Of a stretch of 64,000 bases of DNA, positions 1 to 11,031 are shown piece after piece; within the stretch, counting starts at the first letter, position 1; the number at the start of each line of letters is the position of its first letter. The notes under the pieces were generated by a model. The model was given only the letters and a program-made list of their open reading frames with translations, was not told the DNA's origin and ran no database searches. The position numbers and the translations under genes were made by a program. Origin of the DNA: Craterostigma plantagineum. Its lineage: Eukaryota; Streptophyta; Magnoliopsida; Lamiales; Linderniaceae. The DNA lies in contig JAPQWV010000732.1 of assembly GCA_027422505.1 (NCBI GenBank), forward strand, positions 62,001 to 126,000. Direction: 5' to 3'.

Positions 1-488
1 ACTCGGGAATTCTTTTAGCCGACTTGGTTGATACCAGTTCGAGTGTCGACCTGGGTCGTGATCGTAGTAGATAGGTGTTCGAAATAGGAAGCCGAAATCT
101 TTGGCTGAATTCTTGAAACCAATAATAATGGGGTATATTCCTATGCCCTAATCTTTTGCTCACCCTAAGAAGCGTATTTGTTCGATATCAGAGTTGCGCA
201 GCGGAAGCGTGATGGGTACTTAGGATCTTCGATTTCTGCCTAAGTTTATAATTATTCTCGTTAGCTCTTCGAGGTAGTACAGGTTCCACTAACTGGAACA
301 ATCTTCGTGTTTACTTCACCAGGATTCTATTCTTTTCGATCCTCGAAAATTATTGGAGATTCCTTTATAACTTCCTAAGGTGAATTTCTATCACCTAACT
401 AAGTCAGATCAACTCCCTACCAATTGTCACCCTGAATTATTCCAGCTGACGGAATTTCGGGGACGAAATTCTTTTAAGGGGGGGAGGA
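1..488 (+). other. Internal 3' end of a Ty3/gypsy element
   Basis: This stretch lies between the lost pol gene and the 3' LTR that starts at 489. It ends in the GGGGACGAAATTCTTTTAAG block and G-rich tract that precede the 3' LTR in all the gypsy elements of this window. I see no sustained reading frame; it reads as the untranslated region after pol. The coding part and the 5' LTR lie outside the window. Confidence 0.75.
477..488 (+). promoter_or_regulatory. Polypurine tract of gypsy element
   Basis: A purine run (AAGGGGGGGAGGA) sits immediately before the LTR start TGTAATACCC. In LTR retrotransposons the polypurine tract primes plus-strand DNA synthesis. The same arrangement recurs at 10011, 20606 and, on the minus strand, at 41216 and 57346. 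Confidence 0.85.
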
Positions 489-1406
489 TGTAATACCCGT
501 AAAAAATTTAATTACGGGATTTACGATTTAATTAGTAGATCAGAAATTTCGTTAGATTTATTAGATAAAGATGTTAAGACTAAGAGAAATAATTATGGCA
601 TACAAATTATTTTGTATATGTACTATTATTTTAGTGCTTTACGTGACTTGTGTGTTATGTGAATTACATGATATATACGTTACGACAATATTTACCTGCT
701 TATGTGATTTCATGCTAAATGACTTATGTGTCTATGTGATATAGTCCTATGGACTTATGTGCTATTAAAATAACTAACTTGGTAGGAATCGTACTAACAT
801 GGGATTTAAGTTAGTCCGAGATTGTGCTAAGATGAAGATTTATTGAGTGAGGAACTAAATTTTGAATAAGTAGACAGCTTCAAAATTTAGGTAGTATGAA
901 GGTCGAAAGTAGAGAATCTCGAAATGATAAATGTCGAGCCATAAGAAGTCGAGACATTAGAATTGTTAAATGATTCGATTGCTTAACAAGAAGAGGAAAC
1001 CTACAAACAATATTATTAAATAATTATTTCATGAAGTTAGGATAAGAACCAAGTAAAAATTGTCGATGTCATTTATATATCATTACACGCAAAGGTAAGA
1101 TAGAGATAAGAAGAGAACTAACGTGTTATTACTTATAAGCAAAGACCTTATCAAAACCTTAAGAGAAGGAGAGGTGATATCGTGGAACAGTAACGTGACA
1201 TTCCAACACGGATATCATACGAAGCAAGGAAGAAAAAGAAACTTAGCTCCATAACTCAACAAGATCGAAAACTTAAGTCAGGTATAACTTTCGAATCCTC
1301 TTGCTAGATAAATAATGATTTCTTAGTTAGGTAACAAGCATAAGAGATTTTTAGACGGTATTATGCTTAGAAAGACCCTAAGTTCTCGAATTAAAGTCCA
1401 TGTTCA

Positions 1407-1410
<4 letters not shown>

Positions 1411-1448
<38 letters not shown>
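1411..1448. repeat. (TA)n microsatellite
   Basis: A pure TA dinucleotide run inside the long LTR. It is neutral length-variable sequence, and similar runs occur in the gypsy LTRs at 6657, 10981, 17250 and 21576. Confidence 0.95.
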
Positions 1449-1452
<4 letters not shown>

Positions 1453-3806
1453 GTGATATATATAACTATGGTATGTGAAGTATGTGATATCTATGAGATT
1501 TATTTATTTTAGTGCTTTAATACCTTGCGTAACTATATAAAGCAATTGGAGTTTCAATGATGCTAATCATAGTTTAGGGTTTTTGGAGACCACGGTTTAT
1601 GAACATGATTTATTTAGGTTCTGCCCGCATAATTCTAAGTTTTTGTATGCTTAGGGTTGATGAGGATTTGAATATTTTTCTGACGTTATAGGAATAATGT
1701 CGAGATCAATTAGTACCATATCAGATCTATGTAAGAAACATATCGAGATCCTTATGTGCTAGTTAAATATCGAGACCTAAGGAATGACATACAACTCGAG
1801 ACTTAACAACCATTTAAATGGCCACCACGTGTATATAACTTGTATCTTCTTTCATGGTTTATATATACACGTGTCTACACTATCCATTCATGTTGAAATT
1901 CCATAACAAACCTTGAAATAAGTCTCGAGAGTTATCTTTCAAGAGAGAGTCGACTTCGACAATATAAAAACAAGAATGTCGAGATGAGAGAATGTCGAAT
2001 TAAGGGTTTTCTAGGTCAACAATCTCGAAATGAATAAATACCGAAAGAAAAACTCGAAGAATTAGATGTCGAAATTAGGTATTGATAAATCTTGAAATCT
2101 ATCTTTGAGGTTGATGTCGAAATTTGGTTTAAAATGTCGAAACATCTCGACATCTTGTTTATGATTTTAACAAATACCTCTAAGTAGTTGTTTATAAATG
2201 TCGACATCCCTCTCGAAAGCCATGTCAAGAACTTATATGCTTTTAATAAATAACGAGAAGGATTAGATGACTAGGTAATAAAATAATTTCATGAATTAAT
2301 GAAGTGAGGAAACGACACTTTAATACAAAGGTTGACTAATCATAGCTTAGGAAGAATGAATAACTAAATGACACGCAAAGGTTTCTTAATATAGGAGGTA
2401 AAAATAGTTGCTTAGTCACCTAGTTGTCAACTCAAGCACAATTATCTAAGCACAATACTTATCAAATAAACCAAAATAACGATTGAAGAAAAATTCAAGT
2501 AAGAAACGAAGAAGATAAGAAAACCCTCATAAACCAAAAGTACAACAACGAAGAGTAGAAAAGTCGAGAGAGGTGTCAATCAATAAATAGTTCAACTTAC
2601 GGATCTTTGGTAAGGGAAAATCTTACTCATAGTTTTCTTTAACTTTATAACTTAGGCTTATGTATTTTAGCTATACGAAATCAACGAAACCCAAGGATTT
2701 AGTATATGAATTCATATTAATAGGTTTTTGTAAGTTAGAGGATGTTTCGATCAGCATAATATATGTGAGGGTTTACGACCTTGATTTTTGGTTAAAACTA
2801 ACAAATAACAATGGTAAAATAGGAGGAAACTCTAGGAATCATAAGCTCTGAATAAGATTACCATAAGAATTAAGTTCAATGTATGGAGGTTTGAAGCTTG
2901 CAGTCGAATGAAGTTTCGTATGAATTTCTAATAAGATAGGATGTCGTAATTAGCTCGGAAAATGATTTCTAAGTTTGTGTTGAAACTCGACATCTATCTG
3001 TGTTATTGATGTCGAGATTTAGGTGATAGGATTTAACAATTTAACTCGACATTCATGTTGAATCTTACGAAATCTATCTTATATCATTTATTGAAATCCA
3101 CGTTAAACCATGTTAAAATTTTATATTACTTAAATGTGGGACTTTGTGTGTGTAATGTCGAGATATACATCGACATGGTGTGTTGTATAAATCTCGAAAA
3201 AAGAACCAAGATTCATATCGAAATCTTTGGTTATAAGGTGACACATCTCGACATCTTGATGTGTAATGCTGAAAACATCTCGAAATCCCTTAATTAGTCT
3301 CGATATCCTTGCTTAGAAATTTAACATACACCTCGACATCTTATATGATATATCAAGATGTATTTATCGAGATTTATACAAATGTCGAGATTCATGTTGG
3401 AAACATATCGAGATTTATAGAAATTAAAACTAGGGTTTTCTAAATTAAGCCACTTTAGCAAAATTGTAAATAGACTAACAAACCCTAATTTTGTATGTTT
3501 CTATAATTAGGGTTCAAAGGTTAGCAATTTAACCGTACGATAAGCCAAGGATACCAGGTAAGTGGAAATCGCAACTACAACACATAATTGTTATGTGCAT
3601 GAAATTATGTGTTATGTGTTCTTATGATTTTATGCGACTATTTGCTTATGTGACTTCTATGTTTTCTATGTGACGTAAATTTACGTGATTTATGTGACGT
3701 AAATTGTTTTATGAATTTTGCACGCATGTTTATATGATTTCATGGCATAATCACGTGCACGCACGACTAGTATGAGAGTCAGTGAGATAGCGTGCATGAG
3801 TATAAG

Positions 3807-3845
3807 ATCGCTTGAAAGCGATATGTATATTTGCCGATATAGGCA
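3807..3845 (+). promoter_or_regulatory. Promoter-proximal LTR hairpins
   Basis: ATCGCT-TGAA-AGCGAT (3807-3822) forms a six-pair stem with a four-base loop. It is followed by TGCC...GGCA (3832-3845). The position, roughly 960 bases before the LTR 3' end, matches hairpins in the other gypsy LTRs (7753, 55668, 39482). A role in RNA leader structure is inferred. Confidence 0.45.
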
Positions 3846-4056
3846 TTTGTGTCGACTCAATGAGGAGTCACGGCTCTTCTATGCTACCACGGCGATTCAC
3901 GAAGCCGAATTACCTGATTCACGAAAGGTAGGGGGAATACCCCGTAGCGGGAGATGCAACCTGGAGGATGCGACTCGAGGGCATGAGCGGCACCGAGGGA
4001 ACCTCGAGTGTTGGCGACCTCGTAGTAAGCTACCAGTGAGAAGCGCCCGCGTGTCA

Positions 4057-4190
4057 GACCGCATTGGGATGGAAAGGCGCCTTAGGGTTAAACGAAATTT
4101 GTGTGCCCGGGTCAGCCTCTCAATGGGACCGCATTGGGATTGAAAGGCACTATTAGCCTCTCAGTGTGGACCGCATTGGGATTGAAAGGC
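4057..4190 (+). repeat. Three copies of a 22-base GC-rich word
   Basis: The word GACCGCATTGGGATTGAAAG occurs with small changes at 4057, 4127 and 4169, with spacings of 70 and 42 bases. It lies in the GC-rich downstream part of the LTR. It could be an enhancer-like or structural repeat; nothing in the sequence settles this. Confidence 0.7.
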
Positions 4191-4895
4191 GCCATAGGGA
4201 TAAGCACAAATGAGTACTCGGGTTTAGCCTCCCAGTGTGTGTACTGCCACTTATACCCTTAGGGGTTTGAGCTCTATATGGTGCATAGCAAGATTGAAAG
4301 CCGAAAGGGCCCAAAGATGAAATGAAAAGAACGAGAAAAATATGAGAGGTCAATAGCATTGGCGTGAATGCCTTCGCTATTTAGGTCACGTGCATTGCAT
4401 GCATGATTTTCACTTACTGAGCTTTATAAGCTCATTCCACGTTTTTATGTGTTGTAGGACCCCGCGATCACGGTACGTGATCATTTTCACGGCGAGGCCA
4501 ACTTTTGAAGTTTCCGTGGACTTTTGAGATGGAAGTGTGTGCATGGATGTGACCTGGTAGAGGCCCAGTAGATAGTTTTATTTTGACACGCTTGCGCACT
4601 TTCCTATGTAAATAGGACCCAACGATGATTTTGTAGGAACAGCTACGATTCCTTTATATAAAAGGAAAAATTTTATACGAAATTTCGTACTATCTATTTC
4701 ATTAGTAGAACATTAGTCGCATAGACTAGTGTAGAATGTAGTGGTGGAAAGCGGGGCTGCCACAGAGGCATTGAGCATCATTTGGCCATAAGGTATCTAT
4801 TTAGGTCTATTTTGCTATGTATCTGCCAAATAATAAGATAAACGCACATAAACATCGGATATTCAAATTTATAAGAATAAATAGAGCTTGAAAAT

Positions 4896-5387
4896 ATGCT
4901 TTTACGGGGTATAAAAGTGTGTAAAATCCTAACTTATCATTTCATCCAAAAGGAAGGCCTCGAAGGGCTCTACCGGTACATGATGCGCCAAGTCAAATAC
5001 TTTGCAGTGCATGACCTTCAGATGGCACTGGAGAGCAACATGAAGAAGGTCAACATGGCCGAACCGCTCAACAAAGGACCTGAGATCGAAGGGCTTCCAA
5101 GCAATCATGTGCACATCAGCTCAGTCATCGGCATCACCTACCACAATCCAATTGCCAAGAAGACTAGGATGATGCTGAAGACAGAGATTCATAAGTGTTG
5201 CGACGGAACGCTCAAGGTCATCAGGAGAAATATCGAGCAGAGGTTGGATGAAATCAACCGAAGGACAATGCTGAGGATCCACATGTTTGTGAGAGAACAG
5301 CCGCTCCTGATGGATTTACTAGATGACATCGAGGAGCGCCTGAACTGGTATGTTCAGAAGCCATCTCGTTCACTTCGTGAAAAGTGA
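4896..5387 (+). CDS. Unrecognised 163-codon ORF
   Basis: I do not recognise this protein. The first ~16 residues fall in AT-rich DNA and may not be genuine; from about 4944 the composition becomes coding-like, with charged, helix-rich sequence (motifs RYMMRQVKYF, NIEQRLDEINRRT, LLDDIEERLNWYV). No zinc finger, protease, RT or integrase motif is visible. The last ~11 codons overlap minus-strand SIRE integrase DNA, so the original 3' end is lost at about 5354, where the two share CAGAAGCC. It lies between a gypsy LTR and a SIRE fragment. It could be a captured host exon, an accessory ORF of another retroelement, or a fortuitous frame. It is unlikely to be expressed intact. Confidence 0.35.
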   Translation: MLLRGIKVCKILTYHFIQKEGLEGLYRYMMRQVKYFAVHDLQMALESNMKKVNMAEPLNKGPEIEGLPSNHVHISSVIGITYHNPIAKKTRMMLKTEIHKCCDGTLKVIRRNIEQRLDEINRRTMLRIHMFVREQPLLMDLLDDIEERLNWYVQKPSRSLREK

Positions 5388-5711
5388 CGTTATAGCTTTC
5401 CATGATCGTGCGATTGGACTTGATGTCTACTCGGTACGCTTTTGTTGTTGAAGAATACCCGACGAAAGTTGCTTCGAATGCTTTAGGGTCGAACTTTGCA
5501 CGTTGCTCTCTGTTGTTCGCCACAAAGCACTTGCACCCGAAGACCTTAAAAATGAGATGTTGGGTACTCTCTTATTGACAATCTCGTACGGAGTCTTGTT
5601 GAATCGTTTGTGAACCACCGTCTTATTTTGGGTAAAACAGGCGGTATTCACTGCTGCAACCCAAAGAATGTGTGGAAGGCCGGAGTGGATCAGCATTGTA
5701 CGAGCGGCTTC
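5354..5711 (-). pseudogene. SIRE copia integrase C-terminal fragment
   Basis: Read on the minus strand, this encodes the end of a copia integrase (LPHILWVAAVNTACF, KTPYEIVNKRVPNI, FVGYSSTTKAYRV, YNVTFHEVNEMAS). It is broken by a frameshift near 5540 and cut off at about 5354. It continues across the gypsy insertion into 12862-14867: the integrase stops at the catalytic-E region on one side and resumes here. The match to the INT of the SIRE copies at 31560-31950 and 49640-50010 is clear by eye. Confidence 0.85.
5707..5711. repeat. Target-site duplication, left copy (GCTTC)
   Basis: GCTTC lies immediately before the 5' LTR (TGTAATACCC) and again immediately after the 3' LTR at 12862-12866. A 5-bp duplication is standard for gypsy integration and fixes the element limits. 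Confidence 0.9.
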
Positions 5712-6651
5712 TGTAATACCCATAAAAATTTAATACGGGGTTATGAATATAATTTAGTGGTATATTTAAATTAGAAATTTGCAAAATATTAATTCGGGAA
5801 TTTTGCGAAGATTTCCGAATATTAGAAACTTAAAAATAAAATACAAATAAAATAAAATTCGAAGTAAATAAAAATAAAATTTATAGATAATCAATATACG
5901 TCTTAATGCATGCCCTAAGTCTTACATATCTAGTTCTCAATTACGTGTGTTTTCATGATATGAATTCAAGTAATGATAAAATAAAATAATAATATAACCT
6001 TAACTATATAAGAAATCAAACTAGATAAACGATGAGGTGTTATCATATATATTAATTTTTTTTTCTAATGATAGCATAGGATATAATATAATGATTGTTA
6101 ATTAGGAAGGCATCATTGTCACTTAATTATTTACACATGTAAGATATAGGATACGGAAAAACAATAGGACAAGCAAAATGAAAGTGTTTCATCTTATAGC
6201 ATTTGGAAATAACTGTAAGGAAAAATAATTCTTATTATATGTAAGAGTTTCGATAACTTGTCAATGGTGAAATTACTTTATAACTAAAATGATATATGCC
6301 ACATACCTATCATGACTTTAATATATATCTAATACATCATTAAACCATTACAAATTCGTTACTCTCACTTTTGTCTCATACTTATCACCACTTTAATATA
6401 TACATATCTAATATATAATTGAGTGGAACCATGAGAGAGACAATTAAGCTAAGAGAGAAGGCATGTTAAAGTTTTCGTATTAGAGTATATACATTAACAT
6501 GAATATATTAGTATCAATCATAGTTAGATAAAGACACAAAGATAAGATCAATATTGACAACTACTAAAGGTGAAAGGGGCGATTTTTCCTTTGCTTGATT
6601 AAGGAGGAAAATGATTTGTGAATTTAGTAGTTATTTAACCCACTTATCATA

Positions 6652-6683
<32 letters not shown>

Positions 6684-8516
6684 CAAGTCTGTTATTATGA
6701 AAACCCTGAGTTGATATTAAGAACAACATAACGAACGTGAATTAAAGCAGAGAAAGAACTTCAGCGAGTGCAAAAGAAAACTAGACAGGCGAAGAATTAA
6801 AACTCGGACGTGAGGTAGGTGAAATCACACCTACAACACGTAAATCTCAATGTATTTAACATGTTAATTGCTGTTTTAAATGTTTATGTGAGTATGAAGT
6901 TTTCTTTTTAAGTGTTTACTTATATTTATATTGTTTGTGTGACTTTGATATGTGATACAGCGATCGTTACGTGCCGTATGTGTTTTCAATATATTGGATG
7001 ATTTATCCGACATAGGTGATTTATGTGATTATTATAATTGATTTCTGGGCTTATGTTGGTACATGATTTTAATATGGGGTTAGGATACATTATGTGAAAA
7101 TTTCTGTTATCTATGTGTTAGGGTAGATGTCAGAATATGTAATGGTGGGAATCGAATGATGGTTGGGGCATTAGGTACATGGTTAGTCTTGGAATATAGG
7201 ATAGAAATAGAATAGAATTTGGTGTTCCTAGGTTTTCGGCATTGACCAACATGTGTGCATAAATTATCGTGTTTGAATTTGCTTAGCGTTTCGATGGGTT
7301 GGAGTTTGGTAAATTTTCAATAGGAAAGCAGGGATTAAGTTGGAGTGTTTTTGGGTATAGATGTTTTGGACGTTTGAAATAATTTAGAATAGTAAGCACT
7401 TGGGAGTCTCAAAAGACTTCGGCAATGTTGGTTTTTAGGGTTTTCCACATTTAGGGTTTTTGAGTTCTGATAATTTTCAATAAAGCATCTCCGGGCTTGG
7501 GTATTATTTTTGGGCAGATAAATAAAACTTACGGGTAGATAGGATTATTTGCGAATAGAGTTAGAATTCTTTGGAGGAACTATTTTTAGAATTTTAAGAA
7601 AATAGTATTTAGAGAATTTCGAGGATTTACCGTTAGTGAATTACGTGGTGATTGGAAATATTGTCGAGGAAAATATATATTTATTTATATAGTGTTGCAT
7701 TTTTATTTGCACTACATAGCATGTCCACGATGCATTAGTGTGAGAGAGATTGACCGTGTGGTCACGGTGACACCTTACGGTGTCGGCGCGAGGCGTGTGG
7801 GGTAGATGTGACCGATTTTGGTCGTCAACTCGTGGTGGAGTTTGAGGGTAGTACTAGAGCACCTGACATTATTGTCGAGGCCATTTTCGTATGAGATATG
7901 AGATGGTCTGTTTGGCGAAAGTAGCGACCTGGTAGAGATGGCTCAGGGAGATCGCTACCAGTGTAGGCATCGCCGGGGCAGGTAGATGTCTCGGGAGAGA
8001 GCTGGGGGCTGCCCGAGAGCCGATCTCCTGACTCCTTCCTTAAATGGGTTGCGCGAGGTGCCTAGTCTAGCCAAGGGCCCTGTTGTGTTGGATTATGTTA
8101 GATTAGATTGGGAAGAGTGGAAAAAGTCGAGCGTGCATTTCTTGCGAGGTAGTCGAGTTTGTGAGTGAGCGCACGTTGCATACATGCATGTTTCATCTAC
8201 TGGGCAAGGAGCTCAGTTTACGCGTTGTAGGTACATACGAGTCCGGCGTTGATACACGTCGCGACTAGGCGGGCTGATGGCGGTGACTCCGCGGAATTTT
8301 GAGGGCGGGGCAGTACATGGATGCGATCTGTGAAGGAACATTAGGATTTTTAATATTTTGATATTCTAGTGATACGGCGTGTATATTATACGGCTATGTA
8401 GACGATGTCTAATTTATTATTTGTTATTTTAGAAAAAGTTTTTAATAAATGGGTTTTCCGTTGCTTACGCTGCGAAAATCCGCCAAACTATTTGTTAGAA
8501 AGTGAGGGTCGTTACA
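5712..8516 (+). repeat. 5' LTR of gypsy derivative, copy 1
   Basis: It begins TGTAATACCC and ends GTCGTTACA just before the primer site. It contains a TA microsatellite (6657-6683), a TATA-like stretch near 7672-7692, paired hairpins at 7753-7784, and a GC-rich end. A 60-codon frame at 7986 is a chance ORF repeated with the LTR. The tandem duplication breakpoint falls inside it at 6096. Confidence 0.92.
7753..7784 (+). promoter_or_regulatory. Paired covarying hairpins in gypsy LTR
   Basis: ACCGTG-TGGT-CACGGT (7753-7768) is followed with no gap by GACACC-TTAC-GGTGTC (7769-7784). In the 3' LTR of the same element the first stem reads ATCGTG/CACGAT, a compensatory pair change. The Tekay LTR at 54868 has ACCGTA/TACGGT and then GACGCC-TTAT-GGTGTC on its own strand. 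The site lies 60-110 bases after a TATA-like run, so it is probably in the transcript's first part. Confidence 0.65.
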
Positions 8517-8518
8517 GG

Positions 8519-8530
8519 TGGTATCAGAGC
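8519..8530 (+). promoter_or_regulatory. Primer binding site, initiator Met tRNA
   Basis: TGGTATCAGAGC, two bases after the LTR end, complements the 3' end of plant initiator tRNA-Met. It primes minus-strand cDNA synthesis. Confidence 0.95.
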
Positions 8531-8677
8531 TTAGGTTAGAGGTTCTGTAGACTGTCCATGTACTGCCGCTCAAAATCCTGGATGATCAGCCTTGCCTGTA
8601 AGTTTTACGATTTACTTTGACTAAATGTGAAAGTGATATGTTTACTTACGTGACTACTTGTAGATAATTGTGATATA

Positions 8678-9708
8678 ATGCCGAGAACCCGTAGCGAGTA
8701 CGTAGGTAATTCGAGCCATAGAAACGAAACTGAGTCCCCTGAGAATGAACGCGACTCGACGATTATAAGACTTACAGAACTGATCCAGTGACAGTCGGAT
8801 CAGATTAACGAACTTATCCATCACCGGGTTTCTTCCGAGCATCAACCGCCTCCTCAGCCTGAACGTATTGAGATCATCGGGCAACGGTTTCGAAAATTGA
8901 ACCCTCCTACCTTTGAGGACGCCACCGATCCCATTATGGCCGATGACTGGTTGCGCACCATAGAGTATATATTCTTGTATGGTAGGGTCCCTGAGGATGA
9001 ACAAGTGTTGTGTGCCGTCTCCATGCTCTAGGGGAATGCAAGGTTTTGGTGGGATACCATCAAAATCTTGGAAGACCCTATAGCTATGCCGTGGGAAAGA
9101 TTTAAGGAATTATTTCGTGATAAATATTTTACGACCCACGATCGAACTCGAAAAATGAACGAGTTCATAAACCTCAAACAGGGTGAGAAGCCTATCGCGG
9201 AATATATCCGCAAGTTTGAGGAATTATCCCGCTTCGCCCCACACATGGTGTCGACCAATGCTTTGAAGATAGGGAAATTCCAGGTAGGTCTCAAACCCGA
9301 GATCTACCGAGATGTTAGCATGTCTGGAACCCGAGATGTGACATTAGCTCAAGTGGCAGAACGAGCGCTTATTGCAGAACAAGCGGAGGCCCAGATTGTA
9401 GAAGCGCGAGAGGCGAAGAGAAGAAATGAGAACCAGCAAGGAAATGGGGGTAATAGGAAGCGTCAAAATTTCGAAACGGGCCCCAACAACAATCAAAAAT
9501 CACTGTCCAAAGCGGCTGAACGGACACACTAGGCCTAATCAATTGCCAAATAATGCTCCTATCCGATCATTGAACCTCGTCCCACGATGTCAACAATGTG
9601 GGCGCTTTCACATGGGCATTTGTTATGGCCCAAGACAGACCAGTGAACCAATGCTTCCGATGCGGTAAGTCGGGGCATTTCGCTCGCGACTGTCGTGCAA
9701 ACTCATAA
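8678..9708 (+). pseudogene. Gypsy gag, copy 1, broken
   Basis: Gag forms the virus-like particle and binds element RNA. The ATG at 8678 opens a frame with the Retrotrans_gag signature ([61 protein letters not shown]). A TGA at 8789 and a TAG at 9029 interrupt it. The nucleocapsid end follows as CQQCGRFHMGICYG and then a CCHC knuckle CFRCGKSGHFARDC at 9652-9693, the latter in a shifted frame. One extra base near 9529, absent from copy 2, ends the main frame 45 codons early. The product cannot be made without readthrough and frameshifting. Confidence 0.88.
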
Positions 9709-9970
9709 CATATTTCACAAGAGCCGGCACGACTTCCATCGGTCACTGGAAGAGTGTATACTCTAACTGCTGCTGAAGAAGTCGAAACCCATCCGACGAT
9801 GACACCGGGTACGTTAATAAATTTTGATGTACTCACAAATCATGTTTATCGATCTTAAAAGTGGGGTCACACATTTAAATTTGTCGCCAAAAATTGTGCT
9901 GAGTGTGGGCATAAAATTTTTCCTTAATAGGGTACAGATAGACTAAAGAGTAAAAGAGATCGTTATCCCG
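9709..9970 (+). pseudogene. Gypsy protease remnant and pol deletion scar
   Basis: After the knuckle come RVYTLTAAEE and a decayed aspartic-protease site (an FID-like codon run then SGVTH near 9847-9875), matching the [10 protein letters not shown] region of the intact Tekay copy. Homology stops near 9960 and the sequence passes straight to the pre-polypurine-tract block, so RT, RNase H and integrase (about 3 kb) are deleted. Confidence 0.7.
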
Positions 9971-10010
9971 AGTAACACCAGTCGGTGAATTTCGGGGACG
10001 AAATTCTTTT

Positions 10011-10022
10011 AAGGGGGGAGAA
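10011..10022 (+). promoter_or_regulatory. Polypurine tract
   Basis: AAGGGGGGAGAA directly before the 3' LTR start; it primes plus-strand synthesis. It is preceded by the GGGGACGAAATTC block shared with the other gypsy elements. Confidence 0.88.
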
Positions 10023-10977
10023 TGTAATACCCATAAAAATTTGATACGGGGTTATGAATATAATTTAGTGGTATATTTAAATTAGAAATTTTCAAAATAT
10101 TAATTCGGGAATTTTGCGAAGATTTCCGAATATTAGAAACTTAAAAATAAAATATAAATAAAATAAAATTCGAAATAAATAAAAATAAAATTTATAGATA
10201 ATCAATATACGTCTTAATGCATGCCCTAAGTCTTATATATCTATTTCTCAATTACATGTGTTTTCATGATATGAATTCAAGTAATGATAAAATAAAATAA
10301 TAATATAACCTTAACTATATAAGAAATCAAACTAGATAAACGATGAGGTGTTATCATATATAGTAATTTTTTTTTCTAATGATAGCATAGGATATAATAT
10401 AATGACTGTTAATTAGGAAGGCATTATTGTCACTTAATTATTTACACATGTAAGATATAGGATACGGAAAAAAAAAAAAAAACACTATAGGATAAGCAAA
10501 ATGAAGTGTTTCATCTTATAGCATTTGGAAATAACTGTAAGGAAAAATAATTCTTATTATATGTAAAAGTTTCGATAACTTGTCAATGGTGAAATTACTT
10601 TATAACTAAAATGATATATGCCACATACCTATCATCACTTTAATATATATCTAATACATCATTATGTGAAACCATTACAAATTCGTACTCTCACTTTTGT
10701 CTCATACTTATCACCACTTTAATATATACATATCTAATATTTAATTGAGTGGAACCATGAGAGAGACAATTAAGCTAAGAGAGAAGGCATGTTAAAGTTT
10801 TCGTATTAGAGTATATACATTAACATGAATATATTAGTATCAATCATAGTTAGATAAAGACACAAAGATAAGATTAATATTGACAACTACTAAAGGTGAA
10901 AGGGACGATTTTTCCTTTGCTTGATTAAGGAGGAAAATGATAGGTGAATTTAGTAGTTACTTAACCCACTTATCATA

Positions 10978-11031
<54 letters not shown>

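Larger units (their letters stand above)
489..4764 (+). repeat. Long 3' LTR of Tekay-like gypsy element
   Basis: It starts TGTAATACCC right after a polypurine tract and ends GGGCTGCCACA, giving the TG...CA ends of an LTR. At about 4.28 kb it is much longer than the 2.4-2.8 kb LTRs elsewhere in the window. It holds a TA microsatellite, many TCGAGAT/TCGACAT-type words between about 900 and 3430, a 6-4-6 hairpin at 3807-3822 and a GC-rich tail with a repeated 22-base word. A block at 4402-4457 resembles the 3' parts of the other gypsy LTRs. Short ORFs inside (for example 3772-4143) look like chance frames. An internal insertion may explain the length. The 5' partner is outside the window. Confidence 0.75.

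Noticed and set aside
3772..4143. 123-codon ORF in the long LTR
   Set aside because: It spans a hairpin and a repeated 22-base word; the composition is GC-rich LTR tail, not coding-like.
7430..7465. Interstitial telomere repeat (TTTAGGG-like words; also 1574, 18030)
   Set aside because: Only isolated single copies occur, not an array.
8519..8530. tRNA gene fragment
   Set aside because: The 12-base match to tRNA-Met is the retroelement primer site; no tRNA cloverleaf surrounds it.
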